A stretch of 64,000 bases of DNA from Fusarium oxysporum f. sp. lycopersici 4287 (lineage: Eukaryota > Ascomycota > Sordariomycetes > Hypocreales > Nectriaceae): contig NC_030994.1 of the NCBI RefSeq assembly GCF_000149955.1, forward strand, positions 682,001 to 746,000, given 5' to 3'. The notes under the pieces were generated by a model. It had not been told where the DNA came from. It searched no databases and worked only from the letters and a program-made list of their open reading frames with translations. How positions within the stretch are numbered: the stretch's first letter is position 1; every line of letters begins with the position of its first letter. Positions 33,014-44,165 of this stretch are shown one piece after another. Both the position numbers and the translations under genes were made by a program.

Positions 33014-36000
33014 CTACCGTCCTTCATATTTACCGCTGACGAGCTTTCTCGAGATAGGTACGTCAACCCACTTGTGTTCTGTGCTAGCGGTGTCGTCTGC
33101 GAAGGGATCGTCCTCGGAGACATCTTTGCCTTTACCCTTGCCCTCGTCGAGTCTGGAGATGGAGATACCGCTGCCGATGACTTGATCGCCTGTGGCCGTG
33201 AGTTCCCAGCGTGCTTCGATGTGGCCAGGTTTAGGCTCTGCACCTTCTGCGCCGATGATGCGGCAGACGATCTTGTGAGGTTCGGTGTTGAGGGTGAGAT
33301 CGCCGATGCGCCAGTACACAAGGTGTTTGTCCTTGAGGTGTGTTCCTACGGGCTTTGTTTGGGCGCCGCTGGATTTGCCTTCGTAGGTCGCGACGATGAC
33401 AACGTTGTGTAGTGTTACTGGGGCGGTGAGCTTTGAGGATGGGTTGAGCTGGTACTGAAGCAAGAGGCCGAGTTTGTCTCCTTGGGGCTTCCATGCGGGT
33501 TTGAGGGAGAGAGGAGCATGCTCGCCCAGCGTAGGGGTTTCGGAGTCCTCGGAAAATACTCGGTATGAGAATGCGGTTGCGCTCTTGGTGAGGTGAGATA
33601 CGTCGAGGTTGAACTGATCGTTATGGTCAGGAGATGAGTTCTGCACAAAAATGCGGTTCGGTCCGATGCGCTCAAGGGCCGAAAAGTTGTTAATGCGGAT
33701 AGTCTCGTAGCCTGATATGTGTTAGTTGGTGCAATTATTGTGATATTGGGGGTTGCTTACTCTTCGCATCACCAGAGTCACTGGGGTTGTTGACGAATGC
33801 AACCTCGCCAGTAATAGTTGTAGACTTGACGGCACCATCTTCAAATGTAGCAGAAACACTCTCAATGATGGACGTGTTCAGTCCTGGAGCAGTCATATGC
33901 GCATGCTGAGGGTGGTTCAGGCCACCCAATGAGTTGCCTGACCGCACAGACTGCGTATCTGAAGTACCAGCAATGCTAGCCTCAGATGCCAAGGCTGCAA
34001 CTGCACTGCCCTTGGAAAGGGATTGTGCGAAAGATGGAGATGTTGGCCTAACGCTCAGGGACGAATCTGTACCGCTCTCAGGGAGGTTGGGCGGTGGCAC
34101 ATACATAGTATGGCGCACGTCACGACGTCCTCTCACCGTACCACTACGACGAGTGGCCGGCCCAAGCTTGAGACTGTTGGCGACGCTAGAAAGAGCAGCC
34201 ATTTTGGCTTCTGGATCTTCGTCCTCCACAGGTGTCTGTTGAATGTTGACCTTGAGAAGCTGGTCAGGGTCTTCGCCAGATTCCTTAGCTTCACGCTGAG
34301 CCTCAGAGATAGGGTCGTTCATTGGTGGTGGAACGGTAAATCCTTCAGCATCCTTGGTTGCAAGCTGTTGCGGCGCGGGTGTTTGGTTCTCCTGCTTGTG
34401 CGACGGCGGAGGACCAGGAGGAGGCTGGACATCTGACAGATCGGGTTCATGGTTACCGTTGACTGTACCCCCAGCCGTTTGTGGGATCGGGCTGTCGAGC
34501 AGATTTTCGTTGTGCGACACTCCGTTCGTGTTCTCATGCGAGGCATCGGGCCTGGGTGAGTCAGTCTCGCTATTGGGTAGCTTGGGCACATCGGGAGTTT
34601 CTGCTAGAGAGGACAATCGGTGGTGCTCTGCGAGGTTGTTGGAGGAGCCTCGAGGGGAGACACCGCGGTCATTTTGGCTGTGACTGGTTCCCAATCGTCC
34701 GAAGCTGGGGCCTAGCTTTCCGGGAGAGAGTTGGCCGAAACCGGCGTGCATGCTCTGTCTCCTGCGTCCACCGAACATGGTACCGAGGCGGCGCAATTTA
34801 CCACCTAGAAGCTGTTAGCAAATAGTCATTGAATGTTCCCAATGTACTTACCTGGCTTCTCTTGTGGAACCGAGTTGTTTTCGCTGATATCATCATCGCC
34901 TGCGTGGGAAGAGGCGGGAGCTGGAACAGGCGCAGGAGACGATGTGTGAGCGCTTGGAGCAGGCAAATTGGTGCTATCAGCAGTGCTTGGAGGAACTGGT
35001 GTCGAAGGAGTTGTGCCTGCGAAAGACGACTGCCGTGTTGATGTCCTTGTAGGAAGCTTCGCCTTGCCAGCCGTAGCCCTGTGAACGAATGACTGAATCT
35101 CCTTTTCCGTGTCGATTTCGAGCATCAGAGCAAGAGTCTCCATAGCATTCTCCTGCACACGTCCAGCTGAATCGGATTCGTGGGTCTGGTACTGTGTGAG
35201 AAGATCACGCAGGTTGTTCACTCGCGACTCGTCGAGGGCCTGAAGAGATTCGAAGATAAAGGGTGCCTGCGATTCCCACTGTCCTGTAGCAGATTCGAGC
35301 TTGGAAGAAGCTGCATCGACCTTTGAAGTGTTTGCACGGCCTCCTTTCTTGGTGAGCTTATCGACCTGATTCTGGGACTCTTCGAGGTCCTTAGCCATAG
35401 TCGTTAGGTTGCTGGACATGGTGTTCATGTTCTGGACATCTTTGCGGTTGGCAAAATTGCGCAGCGGATGCTCGATATCTCTCTCGATGCGATCGGCAAG
35501 CTGATGATGCGAGTGGGCGATGTTTTCCGTCGAGTCGATGATCCTATTCCACGGCGCTTGGAACACACTGCAGTTCTGTGAGTGATTGCGATACAAAAGC
35601 CTCAGGAGGGATGTTTACCCTAGCTCAGACTGAGAATTGGGAACCTTGAAGGTAGCAAGCTTCTTGAGGCCCTGCACGTACTGATCCTCCACGCGACGGC
35701 GCTCCTGTGTAGAATTGATTAGCGGGATGTCGACGAGGCTCGCAGCATGATGCCATGTCGTTGCGTAGCCATTGGCGGTTTGCGGATTGTCGTACCTGGA
35801 GCCAGTCGGCAATTTCGGTGTTGACGCGGGACATGCGCTTCATTCGTTCGGTAAGAGTCTGCACCGCCTGGCTGGGCTGAAGAGTTGCCTATTCATAGCG
35901 CAAAAGAGTCAGCCAAAGTTCAGCCTGGTATTGTATTGACTTTTGCCTCCATTGTCGCCCGTGGCGATAGAATTGGAGGTCGAGGGGATTAAGCTCACCA

Positions 36001-36037
36001 GCATGGCGGGATACTCGGCCCTGGCCATATCCTCCAT
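33014..36037 (-). CDS. syp1: Muniscin Syp1: F-BAR and mu-homology endocytic adaptor
   Basis: Six exons are read: 35999-36037, 35796-35888, 35619-35704, 34852-35567, 33761-34804 and 33014-33711, giving 891 residues. The start MEDMARAEYPAML leads into the F-BAR domain (TERMKRMSRVNTEIADWL; ERRRVEDQYVQGLKKLATF), up to about residue 260. A long Pro/Ser-rich linker follows, then the C-terminal mu-homology domain from about residue 660 (SYETIRINNFSALERIGPNR to the stop). Muniscins bind PI(4,5)P2-rich membrane and cargo and start clathrin-mediated endocytosis; Syp1 also acts at septin/bud-neck or hyphal collar sites in fungi. All introns keep frame exactly, which supports the model. The gene is divergent from the Csk1-like kinase gene. 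The linker is the part most likely to be phosphorylated. Confidence 0.92.
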
Positions 36038-37004
36038 GATGGGCAGCGCAAAGGATTACTGTAATTATGTATAGATGCGGATGAGGGAGTGGTGAATTAA
36101 TTATAGGATTAATCGCTCGAGGACGTGATGCGCATGGCGGTCTTGGTTGAGCGAGAGGGGTCGGTCGAGATTCGGAGGTAGACAAGCTGAGTTCGTATGC
36201 GATGATGAGCTACGTAACAAAGGAGTATCCGTAGTAGATCAGATGATTGTGTTATTATCGGAAGAGTCGGATTCTGAGGAGTAAGTGAGTATTATTGCCG
36301 CAGAATGCGTAGATCCAATGCAATGCAATGCAACCGAGGATGGACGGGACGCGAGGTTGGAAAGAAGACAGAAGAGTAACTTAATGCCTTGGCTGGGACG
36401 ACAACGGCTAAAAGGCCTGACCTAGAGAGAGGCTGGCACTGAAAGTGAGCGAAACAAGACAGGGCTGGCAAAGTCAGGTTTGGGCTTGGGCTGGGGTAGC
36501 TTAGTTTGGAGACGGTGGAGCTAAGTTAATGGGCAAAACGTTTGGTGGTTGGTTAATTTTCTCTAGAGCCCTTCGAGAAGTTCCCTAACAAATTAAGTTA
36601 GAGTCACGAGGCCACGACATGACCTCATAGCATAAGGTCGTCTCGGTACTCACATAATATCAACCCAGATGAAGCTTTATATTCAAGTATCTTATACTCC
36701 GTACACTGAAGCAATATCTAGATCTGTTCTGACTTGACAGGCATTGCATAACTATTATACCCCCTGCTCCTCGTCATCTTGGCCTTGTTTCTGCTTTATG
36801 AAAGAGCGGGCCTGTTCTCCATCTGTTTTTCCACCAGAAACCAGATGCTCAAACCTGAGACATCCCAGTAACAAAGGCTGATCTTTGCTGTTCTTACCAT
36901 CAGGCGGGGAAATTTATCTGTTGTGCTATAATCTTTTGACAGCAATTGACTTTCTAGATATTATTTGACCTGTCATCTACAGTATCTAAACAGCCCTGCA
37001 AACA
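36038..37004. promoter_or_regulatory. Divergent promoter region of syp1 and the Csk1-like kinase
   Basis: No coding feature is seen. The syp1 leader side includes a short CAATG repeat near 36315-36333 (ATCCAATGCAATGCAATGC). Nothing else is recognisable. Confidence 0.5.
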
Positions 37005-38270
37005 ATGGAACTACCGGAATGGAAAGCTGCGTTGACTATGTCTCAGCGCTATGAGACGATTCAAAAAATGTAAGTAGCCTAATGTGTAACGTACAAATAC
37101 TAACTCACATACGTAGACAAGCCTCCCTTGCTACAACTAGCATGAGTGAGGCCATCGCCATAGAACAGGCCGCCTACCAAATCGCTTCTACTCAGGTGCG
37201 CCGAATTTCAGCGGTCCAGAACTCGCGGATCCGCTGACATGGCCTAGGACGAGTACAATCTCGCCTGTCAGCCAACCTCGACACCAACACCTCCGCCCCC
37301 TCAGGAGGAAGAGGAGGGTGACTCTGGGATACGCATTGGGCCGTATGGGAATTGCCGGCCTGTGTCCGATGGTGTGACTTCAGAGGTCTTTCGTTCTGGT
37401 GATAAGGCGCTTAAAGTCATTGTGACTTATCAGGATATTGAGCCGCATAATCCGCAGAGGGAGGCCAAGATTCTAAAGGGGTTGAGAGAACCGTGTATTC
37501 CTCTCCTCGAAACGTTTCGAGATCAGGAGCAGAGATTTGTTCTGGTCTTTCCGTTCATGCCGTATACTTTGGCAGACCTTCTCGCCAATGGTCCTTTACC
37601 GCTCAATGCTGTCCGGTCTATCTTCCGAGATGTTCTGCACGCTTTGAAGGATATACACGCACAAGGCATCATCCATCGTGACATCAAACCGTCCGCAATC
37701 CTCCTCTCATCTCCAACTGGCCCAGCATATCTCTCCGACTTTGGCACAGCATGGCATCCCGAGCTATCAACCCAGTCAGAACCAGCAGACGATAAAATCC
37801 TCGATATTGGAACAGGCCCTTACCGCGCAATAGAAGTCCTCTTCGGACATAAATCCTACGGAACAGAGGTTGATATGTGGGGAATAGGCGTCATGCTTTC
37901 AGAAGCACTCCGCGATCCTCCAACCCCTATATTCGAGTCTCGAGCGGTCCATGAAGATGGCAATCAGCTCGGTCTTATTCTCAGCGTCTTCAAGACTATT
38001 GGTACGCCCACGCCTGAGACATGGCCCGAGGCAAAACAATTCAAGGTCGCACCTTTCGAGCTCTGGACTGTCTTCCCCGCTCGTCCTTGGGAAGACCTTC
38101 TTCCCAATGCAGACCCCGACTTCATCGACCTCGTGTCATCGCTCCTTCGCTACGATAGTCAGCGACTTACTGCTGATCAGGTCAGTTCTTATTCACCTTA
38201 CTTGCCCTAGTTGCATCACTAATCAAGGTCCCAGGCTCTTGCTCACAAAGCCTTGGCCGTGTACCCCTGA
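37005..38270 (+). CDS. csk1: CDK-family kinase, Csk1-type (CDK-activating kinase pathway)
   Basis: Four exons, 37005-37069, 37117-37195, 37248-38180 and 38235-38270, give 370 residues. The ATP-site lysine lies in DKALKVIVTYQDI, the catalytic loop is IIHRDIKPSAILL and the magnesium loop is LSDFGTAWH. The segment after the activation loop is TGPYRAIEVLFGH, where most kinases have RAPE; the Pro is missing here. The glycine loop is weak (VSDGVTSEVFRS), as in Csk1-type kinases. In fission yeast Csk1 activates the CDK-activating kinase and CDK1 directly; the same role is inferred here. A Pro/Glu-rich N-terminal extension (PTPPPPQEEEEGD) precedes the fold. Introns are 47-54 nt with clear branch sites. 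No membrane or signal sequence is seen. The name rests on overall similarity. Confidence 0.8.
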
Positions 38271-38553
38271 GGTCAGTTGGCAGAGCATCATATCGCTGAA
38301 GCACTGGCATTGCATACGAATAATGAACAACTCACCGTCAAATTCATTGCCAATGTTATACTCTTTCCCTCGTTTAATCTATATAACCCGACCGAAACTC
38401 CTGTCTCGTCGATCAATCTCATCAATTCACCACACGCTACAAACAAGAATCCAACGCATCCCAAAACGCTTACACAAATAGACCAACACTTATAACACAC
38501 AGTAAATAAATACACGCTCCAATTACGCTTCAAAAATACTCCAAACAGACACA

Positions 38554-38830
38554 ATGGGCGCCCCCGAAGGCACGTACTCCATGTCCTTCTCTCCAACATC
38601 CCTAACCCCAAGCAGATAACAACAAGTTCATCCCCTCCGAGGTCGACAAGTTCAAGAACCCTCCTAGGCGCGACAATACTGGCAATGACAATGCTGGAAG
38701 CTCCGAAAAGAACGGAAACTCTGACAAGAAGGACGACAAGCAGAGCGGATTTGTGGAGAATATGGAGGACGGTGGTGCGAGGCTTGTTGAAGAGAGCGAG
38801 GACAACGAGGAGGGTGGTGCCAAGCTGTAG
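38554..38830 (+). CDS. Small acidic disordered protein (76 aa), probable GC-AG intron
   Basis: Exon 1 (38554-38569, MGAPE plus one base) joins exon 2 (38616-38830) with a 46-nt intron that begins GCACGT and ends CAG, with branch site CTAAC. Using AG at 38611-38612 would add one residue. No GT donor keeps the frame. The protein is very hydrophilic: DNNKFIPSEVDKFKNPP, then an Asn/Ser/Lys-rich part and an acidic tail VEESEDNEEGGAKL. It is likely disordered. I recognise no family. The gene lies between the kinase and ltn1, converging on ltn1 with about 100 bp between stops. Clean frame and splice signals support it being real, but the non-canonical donor lowers certainty. Confidence 0.6.
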
Positions 38831-38932
38831 ACGCGCCATTGACCCAATCTCTCTACCGGAACATGGTATTGGATGCTAATGCAAAACTTTTTTATTCTAT
38901 CTTCTATACTATACTACCCAGTGGTGCTCCTC

Positions 38933-41900
38933 CTAACCCTGCCGTCTCTTCGTATCCGAACCCAGATAGTCAATTGGGTTTCGACACAGTGGGCAAGTAT
39001 TCTGGTTACTGCTCTGGAACCACTTGTACAAACACGTCCTATGGAATAAGTTCTTGCAAGTGGTGCATCGCTTATCAGGCATTCGCTTGTCAGTCGAGAT
39101 AATGCTGTAGCAAATAGCACACTCGCTCTGGCCCTTGAGCGCACCGAGGATGTTTCGCTTGAAGACTTGTAGACCATCGATGATGTTGCCGTTGGAGAAG
39201 GTGATGACACCCTGTGTCGTCATGATCCAACTCTGCCACTTCTTCTCATTGACAGCGACACGGTTGAGGCTCTGGACAGAGACGTTTTCGATGGGGTAAT
39301 TTTGAGGGATCTTGATGGCAATTGCCGCTTGATCCTCATCAACTTCATAGCCAGCTATGATTTCTCTCGAGGATCTAGCAACACGTACAACAAGTTCTTT
39401 CTCGTCCATAGCAGGAGGCTCCTGGCTATCAGCCCACTTTTGGACTTCATCTAGGACATCTGTGACGATGATGGGTGAGAAGTACTTGGTTGTCCACGAC
39501 TCAACAGCGATGCGCGTCTGCTTCGAGCGACAGTCGATGTACCAAGCACGGAACAAGCCAGGGGTGTACTTGTGAAGAAGATAGAAGAGATGAACCAATA
39601 GCCACTGCATGTTCTTCTCCTCGGGCTCCGACTCTGCCAACTTCACATCGTAGTCTTGGATGTGCTCTGAAGTGAGGTTAACCTTTTCTAGCTTCAATGG
39701 ATGAGCAGCTGAGTGACCTAGCACGTCAAACATGAAGTCTAGCAGTGGCCCTACACAGTTATCTTGCTTAAGGTTGTCGGTAAAGTCGTTTCGGATCTTG
39801 AATGATGATGTCGAGTAGGCATCAAAGACGAGCTTCCAGGATAGGAGATATGAGCGGATAGGAGAGGGAAATTCGGCGAGCATTTCGTCTGAGTACTTCT
39901 CAAGCGTGGGGGCGTCAAGAAGAAGTGAGAGGAGTTCGTCAGGGAGTCGGGCATCTGTGACTATCAGTTCTTGGTCTTCATGGGGTAGACCGTTACACAT
40001 ACCTGTCTTTTCCAGCAAAGCATCAATGGACTTCTGCTGTTGCTGTTCAGGAAGAGCCTGGTGAAGCAGGTTAAACGCAGCTGTCTGGATGTCCCGCGAT
40101 TCCGACGCCACCAAGCCAAAGATATCAGACAGATCAGGCACATGTCGCAGAGAAATCTTCTGGACCTCTCGGCAAAGCATGGCATCCACAATCTCAAGTG
40201 GCTGGGAGCGAGTATCCCGAGGAAGTCGCAACAGTTCAATCAACGCCCTAGGCTTGGCACTGGCGTACTCCTTAAGGGCATCTTCAAGATCATCGTTAGG
40301 CTCTTGCAAAGACTCAATGGTCTTGAATAACCTGAGTGAAGAGTGAATGAAGGGAAGAGCCTCGTTCAACTCGAACTCGTGGGCACGGTTCCACAGCGAT
40401 ATGCAAAACTCGATGGTCTTTTCCCAGTAAGATCCGTAAACGTCCTTCATACAAGGTAGCAGTTTGTTCAATGCTCGACAAATCTCCGCACAAAGGGCTG
40501 GGCTCAGGCTCTCAGGTTCGTCCAGCCAAGAGGTGATTTGACGGACGGCAAAAACGATTCGGTTGTTAGCCACGGGCATTTCACCCGCCTCGTAAATCTG
40601 AGCACATTGCGACAGAAGAACAAGAGTCATCAACGTCTTGTCACTATCTGCCTTGGCTCCTGCGATCTCACTCACAACCTTATTGCAGAAGTTGCTAGCA
40701 ATCTTGGAGGGCTGCAGAGTCTCACCAAACCCAGCAATGATAGCCGAGGCCGGCAGGACGGTGGTAGGGTCAATCTTGAGAACATCAGGCTTCAGAAGAG
40801 CGTCTTCGAAACTGGATGATGCTCCATGTGCCTCAGCCAGGAATTGGACAAGCTCACTGAGCGCACGTGCACTGTATAGCCCTCTGGGCGTCAGCTCTTG
40901 CGAGTGTTGGGTCAACAGATCAATGAGGTCTTGGATGATCGGCTTCTCTTCCGAGTCGCTCCAGGCACTAGCATCAGCAGCCAACTGATTTAAGATCCCA
41001 CGTGTCTTGGAAACGAACTCCTCGGCCTGTGCGCTCGCTTCAGCATGCTTCAGGGTTTGCCACAATCGGTTCTCCTCCATGCAGGTGATTTGATCGGAGA
41101 TGAGCTGCACAGTCAGACATTGAAGATACAACAGCTCAAGCTGGAAAGGCTTGGGAAGTTGAGACAGTGGAAGCTTCTCCGAAAGCTGAGACACGTAGAG
41201 GGCCATTCTTGTAGGAATGGCACGTCCCTTTCTGTCCCGATAAATTCTTAGATTGGTAGATCGAGGAGCTGCCTTTACCAATGCAGCAGCACCACCGATA
41301 CTGTTGGTAATTGACAGAGCCGGATTGACGGACAATTCCAAGAAGGGCGCAAGCTCCTTCATCCACACGTTGGTGCTAGGGAAGAGCTCTTCAGATGGAA
41401 TGTCACTCGAAGCCGCGTTGTATGCTTGCGACACCAACGTGTTGATATCTAGAGACTGCGTTCCCGCTCGCTCGAGGTTGGCTTGAACGACAGCTATAAC
41501 AGGTAGTTTTCCATCAGTGTGAGTATCTAGAAGAGTGCGGATGGCAGTCGCCTTTGAAGAAATAGTGGAATCCTCAAGCTCAGATAGACCGAGAAGCAGA
41601 GCTACCAATGTTGTGTGAACGCGTTCATCGCGGGAAAACAGCTCTGGTCGACCCTTGGCAGCAATCTCCAAGGCTTGGAGGGTTGATTCCGTCTTCCCAG
41701 GTTCCTTCTCAAGGATTTCGACAAGAGCTTGAACAAGCTCTCGGTAATTGCTGTCGGTAAGAGTCTGATATGTGACAGCAGCTTCCAACAATTCCCAATC
41801 ATTGCTACCACCGACCGCTAAAAGAGCAGCCTGGCCAATAATGTGCTTTTGCAAGTCCATATTGCCTTTTGCGAGAACAGCTCCTCTGTCGTTGGAGATC

Positions 41901-43889
41901 AAGGAGGCAAGGGCAACATCACGAGTAGCCTCTGATGGTAGATCGAGGACAGCCTCAACCCAAGAGTTCCAGATAGGTGCGAATTGAGTCGACACAGAGC
42001 CGAAAAGGTGAAGCGAAGAGAGAAGGTACCTGGAAGAGGGTGAAGTAACAGCTTTCGCGGCATCATCACGAGCCAAAGTAGTGAAAAACGTCGAGAGCTT
42101 TGCAGCTCCATCGCCGTCGAATAAGCGAGGTGCCATACTCAATGCATATTCGATGATTCGAGCTGCGCCAAATGGCTTCAAGTTCCGGTTCTCCAGCAGT
42201 GCGATACTCTGAGAAATGGCCTTGAGAGAGGGCTGAGCTGTATGGTCTTGCACGTCTTCTTCGAGGTCAGCTATCTTCTCCTCAATCTGGCCCACCAGGC
42301 CGAACCACCGTCGACCTTCCTCTGAGATCTTTTCTTGAGATTGTTGATACTCTCGCGAAACCTCGGGCAGCGATCCGGAGATCTTTGCGCAGAAGACACT
42401 GGCGAGGCGGTCCCATTCCTCCTTGGATGCAGACACCACTGACGGTGACGCTTGGACAGTGGCGATGTAAGCTTCGACCAGGACGGAAATCGCGTTTGGA
42501 CCAAGTGGTATAGGTACCGTCTTTTCTGATACCGAGAACAAGAACTGCTCGATAAGAGGGAAGAGATGTTCTTGCACAAATGGTAGTTGATCGTCGGCGG
42601 GTAGGTTTTTCAGCAGTCGTTTGGCTGTGTCGATGAAGCACTTCCATGCATAGGAAGTGTTCGTTCGAGGTTCATCGCGATGTGTGATACCAGACTTGAG
42701 AGAAGTCAAAAATTGGGAAGCGACCTCGGGTGTGATCAAATCCGATGGCAGAACCATCAGTAGTTGATCTAAGTACTCCCAGAACTTGGGTGGGCTCCCT
42801 TGAGATCCCTTGGCGACGAATGCCTGCAGCCTGCCAAGGGGAGACTTTGGACCGCTCGATGTCTTCGCCGATGTCCAAACATCGGGATATGTTTGTGTCA
42901 TTTTTGTCAACGCTCGCACATATTCGAGCGCCGAGCCAGCTTGGTTGGTCTTTAGACCTCCTGTAATGAAGGCTTGCTTGACCTTCGTATCATCGGCATA
43001 CGGCAACTTCCGGTCGATGGAAGCGAACAGCAGTTGACACACTGTCTTCCTGACCGACGAGTCATTGAAAGTAATGGTCTTCCAAACGTTTTCCTCCGCA
43101 AAATAGTCATCGTATCGAGATTGCAACTTCTCCAGGCTACTTGGCTCGACCTTTTGTAGTAAACTCAAGACAAGTGACAAGCTAGCAGTAACGACTCGGT
43201 AATACTTTGCCTCGGCATCCTCCGCCGTCGTTGATCGTTCATCGCTCAGCGTATCTTGTGTTTCTTGAATAGCATCAATGGCATAGTCAAGGATCTGGCC
43301 CTGACATTTGGTCCAAAACGCAAGGACCTTTTCAGGGGTGTTAAGAAACGAGGTTAGACCGTCACTAGCAGCCCTGGCAACAACGCGGTCGCGGTCATAC
43401 AGGCCGGCAAGCCATGCGCCGACGATCTTTGGCAGATGACGTTCAAAACGCTTGCGGGCTGATTTCATGAGCTCAAACTGAAGGTTATGCGTCAGTTCAC
43501 GCACGCGACGTGAGTTGTCTATAGATGTGCGAGGATATATTTGGACCTATTCATATTGGTAAGTGGTAATATTCAAGAACTGTCAAATGATAACTCACCC
43601 AAACGTCGAGGATGCCCTCTTCAACCCCGCCATCCTTGTCAAATGGATGAGCCTGTACATAAGCTAGTAGCTCCTCGAGCGCTTTAGCCTTGGTGGTGCT
43701 ATCCTTCTTCAGAATGTTCTTGAGCGACACAACAACATTCGGATCCGAGACAGCAGCAAATGAAGGAGGCTCGGCGAGGTACGACAAGGAAGTCCCGGAG
43801 GCGGCGGTGCCAAAGCCTCCGAAGCCCGAGAAACCGGAGCGGGGTCCTTCAAAACCACGGCCGGTCGGTTTCCCTTGAGACCGCTTCAT
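38933..43889 (-). CDS. ltn1: Listerin E3 ubiquitin ligase Ltn1 (ribosome quality control)
   Basis: Exon 1 (43599-43889, 97 codons) starts MKRSQGKPTGRGFEGPRS with a Gly/Phe-rich stretch and SDPNVVVSLKNILKKDSTTK, the conserved listerin N-terminus. After a 52-nt intron the second exon runs from 43546 to 38933. The total is 1634 residues, the normal listerin size. The middle is HEAT-like alpha-helical repeats. The C-terminus has the RING domain: SECAICYSIISTDKRMP, CTTCKNLFHRTCLYKWF and TCPLCRNPIDYL. Ltn1 binds 60S subunits with stalled nascent chains and ubiquitinates them. A 48-nt segment at 39955-40002 has canonical intron ends (GTATGT, CTGAT, ACAG) and no in-frame stop; splicing it would give 1618 residues, joining LEKT to DARLPDELL. 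Confidence 0.95.
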
Positions 43890-44063
43890 GACTGTGATGG
43901 TTTGGTGATGACCAGGTGAGGATATCGACGTGAAGCTGAATCAAAAGGTGATAGGTGCCGCTCGGCTGATGATCGGTTGTACTCTAAATCGGTCGAGGCT
44001 TCCAAGTCTGATGATGATATCAAATTTGGTGGTGAGGCAATGATGTCACGTAGCACGGACCGT

Positions 44064-44165
44064 GGCTAAACTTAGGGCCTTTAATCCAGGTGACAAAAAG
44101 ACTGAGGCAAACTCAGTGTAGCTTGGCGTGTCTTTAGACTAGACCTTTTTGGCACCTTCGGGCGT
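44064..44165. mobile_element. MITE-like element remnant, copy 7
   Basis: The segment CTTAGGGCCTTTAATCCAGG and CAAAAAGACTGAGGCAAACT, then TTTAGACTAGACCTTTTTGG, align with copies 1 and 2 over about 100 bp. The outer inverted ends are eroded. It is the only copy outside the left 27 kb and lies upstream of ltn1. Confidence 0.5.
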
